A DNA stretch of 8,102 bases from Hyphomicrobiales bacterium (GTDB lineage: Bacteria > Pseudomonadota > Alphaproteobacteria > Rhizobiales > S144-35): the NCBI GenBank assembly GCA_015494185.1, contig WGBT01000144.1, positions 1-8,102 of the forward strand, written 5' to 3'. Shown here piece after piece: positions 1 to 4,111 of the stretch. The stretch's first letter is position 1, and every line of letters starts with the position of its first letter. The notes beneath the pieces are model-generated. The model had not been told where the DNA came from, did no database searches, and worked only from the letters and a program-made list of their open reading frames with translations. A program made the translations under genes and the position numbers.

Positions 1-397
1 CATCAGGATAGCGGCCATCGATATGATACATTTGCGCGATCAGCACAATACTGGCGCCAAAGAGGCCAAGGCCGGTGAGTATGGCCGCGCCAGTGAGCCA
101 AGGCCAGCGGCTATTATGGAGCCATCCGCCAGCGGTAAAACTCGCCCACATCGCGCCAAGCAGCAGGCCAAGGCGGGACAGCCGGCTGATTTCCTGCCAG
201 TTGGCAGCAACAAAGGTAATGGCGGCAAAGACCAGCAAAACCGCTCCAAGCATTGCCATCAAGGTCTGCAGACGGACGAAACTTTGCCGTGGTTGGATTT
301 CTGCCCGTATAGCCTTGGCGCCATCTGCGCTCACCCAGCCGTTGGCGACCCAGCGATCCAAATCCCTGCGAAGCCAACGGTGATAAAGCGGTTTCAT
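1..397 (-). CDS. DUF2157 domain membrane protein, N-terminal part (cut by left window edge)
   Basis: This is an open reading frame with no stop, read leftward from an ATG at 397-395 to the window edge (132 codons). The translation begins MKPLYHRWLRRDLDRWVANG. That is the soluble N-terminal segment typical of DUF2157 proteins, with basic and Trp residues followed by a G-W-V turn. Three hydrophobic segments follow at about residues 44-65, 76-95 and 101-122. The first ends in FVAANWQEI, matching the FIAANW-type signature of DUF2157, and the visible part ends in AQMYHIDG, like the family's Q-x-Y-x-x-x-G stretch. An in-frame TGA lies 20 bases upstream of the ATG, so no longer N-terminus is possible from a nearby start. 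The SD is weak, which may mean translation coupled to the small ORF at 416-499. DUF2157 proteins are multi-pass inner-membrane proteins with no established biochemical role, so no function is claimed. Family assignment is from motif recognition only. Confidence 0.82.
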   Translation of the reverse strand, partial: MKPLYHRWLRRDLDRWVANGWVSADGAKAIRAEIQPRQSFVRLQTLMAMLGAVLLVFAAITFVAANWQEISRLSRLGLLLGAMWASFTAGGWLHNSRWPWLTGAAILTGLGLFGASIVLIAQMYHIDGRYPD

Positions 398-415
398 AAG
401 CGGTAAAAATGGATT

Positions 416-499
416 TCAGATTTCGATCTGATTGACAGCGGCTGGCTTCCCTGCAATCTTCTGACCTGATACCCGGAGGTATTTTTTATCGATACTCAT
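416..499 (-). CDS. Candidate small ORF (27 codons) upstream of the DUF2157 gene
   Basis: The ORF is ATG at 499-497 to TGA at 418-416, beginning MSIDKKYLRVSGQKIAGKPA and ending in a short acidic/hydrophobic tail. An AAGGA lies 10 bases before the ATG, with a second purine stretch GGAAAG just upstream of it. The stop is 18 bases before the DUF2157 start, so the two could be translated in tandem. The peptide is basic, has no membrane segment and resembles nothing I recognise. It could be a real small protein, a leader that couples translation to the membrane protein, or chance. A TTGACA-like hexamer lies upstream at 580-575 on the same strand, but no convincing -10 box follows at the right distance. 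Confidence 0.33.
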   Translation of the reverse strand: MSIDKKYLRVSGQKIAGKPAAVNQIEI

Positions 500-633
500 G
501 CTTTCCGTATCCTTTTGAAGGTTCTTCATAAATTGAACGGTATACGAATTGAGGTCAGCTCTGCCCGTTCATCGTGTCAAGGTCTAGCCACCGCGCTGGT
601 GAAATATAGGGGCAGATTGAGGCCAGAAAGGGG

Positions 634-1305
634 TTACCAAGGCATAAAGGCGTTGAAAAAGCTCAAGGGCTTACTGACGGAACGGTTCATCCCGGCCACA
701 TTATGGCGCATCAATCCCACATCCCGCGTCATATAGGCCATGGTCCGGTTCATCTGTTGCATTTCGTTCTTCAAAATTTCCATGTTTTCCAGATAGTGCA
801 TTTGGGCGGTCATGATTTCGGTATTTTTGGCCATCTGGTCGACATTTTTGCTCATCGCCTGGACATGTTTTGTCATCACATTGATGTTGTCGCTCAAACG
901 TTCCATCTGAGTCGTCAGACGGCTCATGTGATCCCCCATTTTGGGGTCGAAGCCCCGGGCGATGGAGCGCATGTCGTTTGACAGCTCATAAATCAAAAAG
1001 GCGGCCAATCCAAAGACCAAAAAGAGAATGAACAAGGTTGGATAAATCACCCGCTCCCAGCGGCGGATGCTGTTTTCCATCAAGCTGACGAAACGCGAAG
1101 CTGTCTGAGTCGTTTCGGGGGCCAGCGACAATGTTTTGATCTTGTTGTCATCTGAAATATTCTTGCTGCCGCCAGACCAGCTTTCGACCGAGTTCATCGC
1201 CTCTTGCATGGCGCTGACTTTAGACCGAGTATCAGCACTGATACGCGCTGAAGACCTCGGCGCTTTACGACCGCCACGATCTTCAGGAGTACTGTTATTG
1301 ACCAT
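634..1305 (-). CDS. Membrane-anchored methionine-rich coiled-coil protein of unknown function
   Basis: The product has 223 residues. The N-terminal 80 or so are polar, Ser/Arg-rich and probably disordered. A single strong transmembrane helix follows at about 87-106 (VIYPTLFILFLVFGLAAFLI), with Arg81, Arg82 and Arg85 on its N-side, so the N-terminus is probably cytoplasmic and the C-terminus periplasmic. Residues 120-208 form a helical coiled coil with Met recurring every seven residues: 144, 151, 158, 165; then 175, 182, 189; and 185, 192, 199, 206. The C-terminus is an aromatic tail, FFNAFMPW. I have an impression of similar single-span proteins with NM-rich heptads and an FMPW-type end in other proteobacteria, sometimes automatically misnamed translation initiation factor 2, but nothing here supports that name. 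The start is ATG at 1305, with AAAAGG about 9 bases upstream. It stands alone between two gaps, downstream of an AT-rich region with inverted repeats. Confidence 0.8.
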   Translation of the reverse strand: MVNNSTPEDRGGRKAPRSSARISADTRSKVSAMQEAMNSVESWSGGSKNISDDNKIKTLSLAPETTQTASRFVSLMENSIRRWERVIYPTLFILFLVFGLAAFLIYELSNDMRSIARGFDPKMGDHMSRLTTQMERLSDNINVMTKHVQAMSKNVDQMAKNTEIMTAQMHYLENMEILKNEMQQMNRTMAYMTRDVGLMRHNVAGMNRSVSKPLSFFNAFMPW

Positions 1306-1335
1306 CTCGCAAACCCTTTTACAAGGTTAATTTTC

Positions 1336-1357
1336 GAGTATTATATCATATATACTC
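1336..1357. promoter_or_regulatory. 22-base inverted repeat over a putative -10 box
   Basis: The arms are GAGTAT-(T)-ATAT and ATATATACTC, complementary over 10 pairs with one bulged T and a central C. On the minus strand the element contains TATAAT and TATATA. A TTGTGT hexamer lies 16 bases upstream of TATATA, giving a weak sigma70-like promoter reading toward the coiled-coil gene, whose ATG is 31 bases away. A dyad centred on a -10 box is the usual position of a repressor operator. That role is inferred, and low-complexity AT sequence could produce such symmetry by chance. Confidence 0.42.
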
Positions 1358-1361
1358 AACA

Positions 1362-1382
1362 AATATTTTAACACAAAATATT
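1362..1382. repeat. Perfect 8-bp inverted repeat with 5-base loop
   Basis: AATATTTT and AAAATATT are exact reverse complements separated by AACAC. The element lies 4 bases beyond the 22-base dyad, upstream of the coiled-coil gene. It is too AT-rich for a stable terminator hairpin. A protein-binding dyad is more plausible, but this is inference. Confidence 0.4.
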
Positions 1383-1600
1383 ACAATGTCTTACTTTAGA
1401 GAAAAACAAGCAAGATTCTCGCCATGAAATTTTTGTAACGAACCCTGTTGGTTTTTTATCATTATTATATTTTATTGTTGTTTGCTTGCGATCATGAGCT
1501 TCATACCGTGTCAGCTCCATGGGAGCGGATCAAATAAAGATCATTCAACGTTGTTGCAATTCAATGACTTCAATAACATAATCTTAACGCCCTAGGGGGA

Positions 1601-1623
1601 GCCGCAAATGTCACATGTGCGGC
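1601..1623. repeat. 23-base imperfect palindrome 3' of the Dcd-like pair
   Basis: The arms GCCGCAAATGT and ACATGTGCGGC flank a central C and pair at 10 of 11 positions (one A/G mismatch). It starts 26 bases beyond the stop of the downstream Dcd-like gene. The GC-rich base of the stem would let the transcript fold, but no U-run follows in the minus-strand direction, so it is not a canonical intrinsic terminator. It may be a 3'-end stabilising hairpin, a Rho-associated end or a protein site. Confidence 0.4.
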
Positions 1624-1648
1624 AAGGTCACAGTCATGGCGGTTGCCA

Positions 1649-2191
1649 TCAACCGTTGAAGGGCTGATAGCCGTCAGATTTCTCCTTCTCAAGCTTTGAT
1701 TTCAAGGCACGCGGCCGGTCAACCGGCGCCCCATCGAGGACCCAGAATGTGGCTTGGCCGATCAACATACCGCGATAAACCCGCACCGGCTGGACGGCAT
1801 GAAGGGTCAAGGTCCATTGGCCGACAAAGCCTGGATCGATGAGCCCTGAAGAAATATGGACGAACAGGCCAAGCCGCGCGATTGACGACTTTCCCTTGAT
1901 CATTGGAGCGAAACGGTTACTGTCTCTGCTCCCCATGATTTCCAAGGTCTGGGCGAGATAAACGGTTCCGGGGTGCAGAATCATGCTTGCCGTAGTGCCG
2001 TTGTCTTCCCAAGGCACAATCTCCGTTGGCATCTCCTGGCGCGGATCAAGAACGGGGACCGTATATTTGCGGATTTCCTCCCCCAATCGAAAATCATAGG
2101 AATTGGGCGTGATCTGTTCTGGTGTGAACGGCTCTATGATAATGTGGCCCGCCTCGCGTTGTTTGACGATTTCCGGTCCGGTCAGGATCAT
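1649..2191 (-). CDS. dCTP deaminase-fold protein, second of tandem pair (catalytic Glu replaced by Thr)
   Basis: The product has 180 residues, near the usual Dcd length of 170-195. Dcd normally deaminates dCTP to dUTP to feed dTMP synthesis. Recognisable blocks, in order: MILTGPEIV (1-9), TPNSYDFRLG (28-37, the S-x-D-x-R-L-G block), PGTVYLAQTLE (74-84), GKSSIARLGLFVH (100-112), the IDPG turn (118-121) and GMLIGQ (141-146). In E. coli Dcd the GRSSLAR serine and arginine and Glu138 of the VLEF strand act in catalysis. Here Lys101, Ser102 and Arg106 fit the first motif, but the strand reads WTLTL, placing Thr129 at the Glu position. The C-terminal lid (K/Y-x-G-Q type) is also weak. Deamination by this chain alone is therefore doubtful. 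The ATG at 2191 overlaps the upstream gene's TGA (ATGA), with GGAG 10 bases upstream, so translation is coupled. A longer in-frame extension to 2362 only reads through the neighbour in another frame. Confidence 0.85.
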   Translation of the reverse strand: MILTGPEIVKQREAGHIIIEPFTPEQITPNSYDFRLGEEIRKYTVPVLDPRQEMPTEIVPWEDNGTTASMILHPGTVYLAQTLEIMGSRDSNRFAPMIKGKSSIARLGLFVHISSGLIDPGFVGQWTLTLHAVQPVRVYRGMLIGQATFWVLDGAPVDRPRALKSKLEKEKSDGYQPFNG

Positions 2192-2712
2192 CGGCCGTGG
2201 TCTCCATTGAAATTTTTCAGATTGGGCATCGGCTTGGAATGGTTGGAATAAAGCCCCTGATATTTCACTATCTTGCCTGAGGGGCGAAAAAACGCAACCT
2301 GGCCGATCAACATTGCCGGATAGACGCGCACAGGCTGCACAGCGGTCAGCTCGAGGGTCCATTTATGCGCCGCTCCGGTATGGCCGAGATCGGCGGCGAT
2401 ATGGACGAAAAGCCCAAGCCGTGCCGTTGAGGCCAGCCCATTCAAGGACATCGTATAGGTTGCGCTGCCGATCCGTTCCCAGGTGTTGAACAGATAGACT
2501 TTCCCCGGCTCAAGCACTTGGCCCTGCGCTTCCAACCTGTGATAGGCAATTTCTTTGGGCGGCTCGCTCAGCGACCATTCGGGGCGGACGATCGCAAACG
2601 TATCAGAGAGACGATAGCGGTAATAGCATGGCCCCAACTGTTTTTCATCGAACGGTTCGATCTCGATGGTTTGCCGGGCAACACCTTCCCTAATCTGTTC
2701 GCCTGTCAGCAT
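2188..2712 (-). CDS. dCTP deaminase-fold protein, first of tandem pair (degenerate substrate motif)
   Basis: The product has 174 residues and is clearly paralogous to the next gene: shared blocks are LTG..I near the N-terminus, IEPF (18-21), ARLGLFVHI (97-105), AVQPVRVY (124-131) and MLIGQ (134-138). The changes are the reverse of its partner's. The strand WTLEL keeps Glu121 at the catalytic Glu position, and the C-terminus keeps a KYQG-type lid (150-153). However, GKSS-x-AR has become GLASTAR (Leu93, Ala94), SYDFRLG has become YYRYRLS (Asp lost), and IDPG has become GHTG. If homomeric it is unlikely to be a normal Dcd; a mixed complex with the partner or a binding-only role is possible. The ATG at 2712 has GAGG 6 bases upstream and lies 25 bases after the LOG stop; an upstream in-frame ATG at 2769 would overlap LOG and lacks support. 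No dcd symbol is given because standard activity is doubtful. Confidence 0.83.
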   Translation of the reverse strand: MLTGEQIREGVARQTIEIEPFDEKQLGPCYYRYRLSDTFAIVRPEWSLSEPPKEIAYHRLEAQGQVLEPGKVYLFNTWERIGSATYTMSLNGLASTARLGLFVHIAADLGHTGAAHKWTLELTAVQPVRVYPAMLIGQVAFFRPSGKIVKYQGLYSNHSKPMPNLKNFNGDHGR

Positions 2713-2737
2713 TTTTCGCCTCGGATTTACCGATGGC

Positions 2738-3355
2738 TTAAAGCCGGTTGGAAATGATGGCTTCGACATCCTTATGGATTTGCGGTTGGTTGGTTGCCAG
2801 AAGCTGTATCGTGGCATCGATGCTGTCGACAACGGTATAGCTCGGCGTGTAGTGACCATCGATATAGTCTTCTGCCTGCATATGTTTCATCAGTTGCAGA
2901 AATGGATCCCAATAGCCTTCCAAATTGACCAGAATAATCGGTTTGGCGTGTTGGTGGAGTTTTGAAAGCGTCATCATTTCGACAAGTTCATCGACGGTTC
3001 CGATCCCGCCTGGCAAGGTGACGAAAGCATCGGAGATTTCATACATGATCTGTTTGCGTTCATGCATGCTCTTGGTGATGATCAACTCATCGACGTCGAT
3101 CAAGACTTCTTCTTTTTCCTGCAAGAAATCCGGAATGATCCCCGTGACACGGCCGCCGGCATCGATCACGGCTTGCGCAATGTCCCCCATCAAACCAACG
3201 CCGCCGCCACCATATATGAGCTCCATATCAAGATGCGCCATTTTTTGGCCCAGCATGATTGCGGCATTGGAAAAGTTTGGGTTATGGCCTCTTCTTGATC
3301 CGCAGAACACGCATACTTTACGGATATCGATTGCATTTATCCGGCCATTTTTCAT
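2738..3355 (-). CDS. LOG family protein (TIGR00730-type nucleotide 5'-monophosphate phosphoribohydrolase)
   Basis: The product has 205 residues, a typical length for LOG (Lonely Guy) proteins. These hydrolyse the N-glycosidic bond of AMP or N6-modified (cytokinin) nucleoside monophosphates, giving free base and ribose 5-phosphate. Visible features, in order: a Rossmann beta strand and glycine turn KVCVFCGS (13-20), the YGGGGVGLMG loop (48-57), VTGIIPDFL (70-78), the MHERK motif (97-101) with Arg100, and LPGGIGTVDE (114-123), a match to the signature PGGxGTxxE with Glu123. The last two hold the accepted catalytic Arg and Glu, so activity is likely. The start at ATG 3355 is set by AAGGAG at 3369-3364, 8 bases upstream; an in-frame TTG at 3412 has no such site. 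It is the first gene of a three-gene unit with the two Dcd-like genes. The real substrate is unknown; bacterial members are often annotated as lysine decarboxylase in error. Confidence 0.93.
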   Translation of the reverse strand: MKNGRINAIDIRKVCVFCGSRRGHNPNFSNAAIMLGQKMAHLDMELIYGGGGVGLMGDIAQAVIDAGGRVTGIIPDFLQEKEEVLIDVDELIITKSMHERKQIMYEISDAFVTLPGGIGTVDELVEMMTLSKLHQHAKPIILVNLEGYWDPFLQLMKHMQAEDYIDGHYTPSYTVVDSIDATIQLLATNQPQIHKDVEAIISNRL

Positions 3356-3363
3356 CGTCTCAA

Positions 3364-3369
3364 CTCCTT
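3364..3369 (-). promoter_or_regulatory. Shine-Dalgarno site that fixes the LOG start
   Basis: AAGGAG read on the minus strand, 8 bases before the ATG at 3355. It decides between this start and the in-frame TTG (3412) and ATG (3388) further upstream. Confidence 0.85.
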
Positions 3370-3374
3370 GTTTA

Positions 3375-3446
3375 TCAAAGTTTCTCATATGTATCGTGCG
3401 CTGCAAAGGCAATCATCGATAGCCATTTTGCAAGCAAGCACCTCAT
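3375..3446 (-). CDS. Candidate 23-codon leader ORF upstream of the LOG operon
   Basis: The ORF is ATG at 3446-3444 to TGA at 3377-3375, beginning MRCLLAKWLSMIAF. Directly upstream is a strong purine run, AAGGGAGG, but only 3 bases separate GGAGG from the ATG. A GTG at 3441 in another frame has better spacing (8 bases) and gives a 17-residue alternative. The stop lies 19 bases before the LOG ATG and just before its SD, so translation of a leader could affect LOG expression. There is no homology that I recognise. Report as a candidate only. Confidence 0.25.
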   Translation of the reverse strand: MRCLLAKWLSMIAFAAHDTYEKL

Positions 3447-3852
3447 TTACCTCCCTTATTTCTTTTCAACTTTTCCCCGCCTTCCGCCATTTTCCCCAAT
3501 GATCCCAATTCCCAATAATCCCAACAAAATGCAGATCAAAGCCGTCGTTTTGTTCGGCTAAGCTCTGCACCGGCCACCTTTCTTGATGATTCCGGTTTAT
3601 CAAGTCCAAACTGTGGCAACGTTTTTTTTGGTAGTGGAACCTTTTATGATAAACCTGTTTATGCCTCCAAGTCCAGAAAACTTATAAAAGGCATTGTTGC
3701 AAATACTGATTGAGCTCAAAATTGGGAAGCCATGGGAAAAATGTTGGCCGGGTTGGAAGACAACTGGAAATCGGAGGAAATTATTGGTTTTTCCCAACAG
3801 CTTGGCAAAATGGTGAAAACCGTTTACTATCGTAATACGCGTAAAGTGATAG

Positions 3853-3882
3853 CGATATGCTATATCGATATATGCTATTATG
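3853..3882. promoter_or_regulatory. AT-rich dyad and direct-repeat cluster, candidate operator or promoter
   Basis: CGATAT-GCT-ATATCG (3853-3867) is a perfect 6-bp dyad. It is followed at once by a second, slightly longer copy of the motif, CGATATATGCTAT (3866-3878), running into TATTAT at 3877-3882, which resembles a -10 box on the plus strand. The cluster is about 230 bases upstream of the LysM gene start. No matching -35 is clear. Binding of a regulator is inferred from the repeat geometry only. Confidence 0.35.
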
Positions 3883-3969
3883 TATTATGCCATGGCTTCC
3901 GCCAAGTTTACTTTATGTGTGACAAAGTCTTGATCAGGCAGGCAGGATTGCCTCCCGATCAGCGGCGCA

Positions 3970-4053
3970 ATGATAATCATCACTGAAATTGCGTTGCAAA
4001 GTGGTGCACCTGCAGAAAATGGTGCGCCTGCAGCAGGCATCATAATTGTTTGA
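3970..4053 (+). CDS. Candidate 27-codon ORF containing a GAPA repeat
   Basis: The ORF is ATG at 3970 to TGA at 4051-4053. The peptide runs from MIIITEIALQ through SGAPAENGAPAAG to a GIIIV end. The internal 18-base DNA repeat keeps the frame and reads as two GAPA units, and the one difference between copies (GCA/GCG) is synonymous, as expected if the frame were coding. Against this, no good SD precedes the ATG and the peptide is tiny. It lies 58 bases before the GTG start of the LysM gene, so it could be a leader, a remnant of a longer gene, or chance. Confidence 0.25.
   Translation: MIIITEIALQSGAPAENGAPAAGIIIV
4002..4033 (+). repeat. Tandem direct repeat, period 18
   Basis: TGGTGCACCTGCAG (4002-4015) and TGGTGCGCCTGCAG (4020-4033) are identical at 13 of 14 bases, with start points 18 bases apart. 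The spacing is a multiple of three and the single difference is silent in the frame of the small ORF at 3970-4053. Each copy ends in the palindrome CTGCAG. Confidence 0.8.
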
Positions 4054-4097
4054 TATAGATCATCTCAATCTGAGCGGCAAGGCGCATGAGGCTTTTC

Positions 4098-4103
4098 AAG
4101 GAG
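4098..4103 (+). promoter_or_regulatory. Shine-Dalgarno site that fixes a GTG start for the LysM gene
   Basis: AAGGAG lies 8 bases before GTG at 4112. The longer in-frame reading from TTG at 4046 has no SD and adds a polar stretch before the membrane anchor, so GTG is preferred. Confidence 0.8.
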
Positions 4104-4111
4104 TAAGCATT

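Larger units (their letters stand above)
1306..1648. other. AT-rich intergenic region (343 bases)
   Basis: This gap lies between the coiled-coil gene and the Dcd-like pair; genes on both sides are on the minus strand. I see no coding ORF. The part nearest the coiled-coil gene (about 1325-1480) is strikingly AT-rich. It holds two inverted repeats (1336-1357 and 1362-1382) and minus-strand TATAAT and TATATA hexamers, so it probably contains the promoter of the 634-1305 gene. The end nearest the Dcd-like gene holds a 23-base imperfect palindrome (1601-1623). A smaller GCTCC-ATG-GGAGC hairpin lies at 1514-1526, with no T-run on either side. Confidence 0.7.
3356..4111. other. Long AT-rich divergent intergenic region (756 bases)
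   Basis: This lies between the minus-strand LOG operon and the plus-strand LysM gene, so it should carry promoters for both. I see no full gene with good support. An 84-codon plus-strand ORF (3732-3986) is rich in Tyr, Cys and Ile, has a GGGAAG only 2 bases from its ATG, and resembles no family; I treat it as probably non-coding. Elements present: an 8-T run at 3622-3629 with no convincing stem before it; a 14-base dyad ATAAAC-CT-GTTTAT at 3649-3662; 9-base inverted arms TGGGAAAAA (3733-3741) and TTTTTCCCA (3788-3796); an AT-rich repeat cluster at 3853-3882; and an 18-base tandem repeat at 4002-4033. Confidence 0.6.

Noticed and set aside
23..406. Plus-strand ORFs of 127 and 102 codons at the left end
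   Set aside because: Both are antisense to the DUF2157 reading, which has clear transmembrane segments and the FVAANW motif.
589..600. CCACCGCGCTGG palindrome downstream of the coiled-coil gene as a terminator
   Set aside because: Short, mismatched and without a T-run in the direction of transcription.
703..981. His/Phe-rich plus-strand ORF
   Set aside because: It is the antisense image of the Met-rich coiled coil (CAT codons opposite ATG), not a His-rich protein.
1649..2362. N-terminal extension of the downstream Dcd-like gene to 2362
   Set aside because: The extra 57 residues only read through the upstream gene in another frame. The Dcd fold begins at MILTG, and ATG 2191 has an SD and ATGA coupling.
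2188..2859. N-terminal extension of the upstream Dcd-like gene to 2859 or 2769
   Set aside because: It would overlap the LOG coding end; the family N-terminus (MLTGEQI) begins at 2712 with GAGG at the right distance.
3622..3629. Run of eight T as an intrinsic terminator
   Set aside because: No stable GC stem precedes it on the plus strand, and no gene ends upstream of it on that strand.
3600..3797. 65-codon minus-strand ORF in the divergent spacer
   Set aside because: No SD, no family features, and composition consistent with a random AT-rich reading.
3732..3986. 84-codon plus-strand ORF in the divergent spacer
   Set aside because: Poor SD spacing, composition heavy in Cys/Tyr/Ile, runs through the AT-rich repeat cluster and matches no family that I recognise. 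I cannot exclude it fully.
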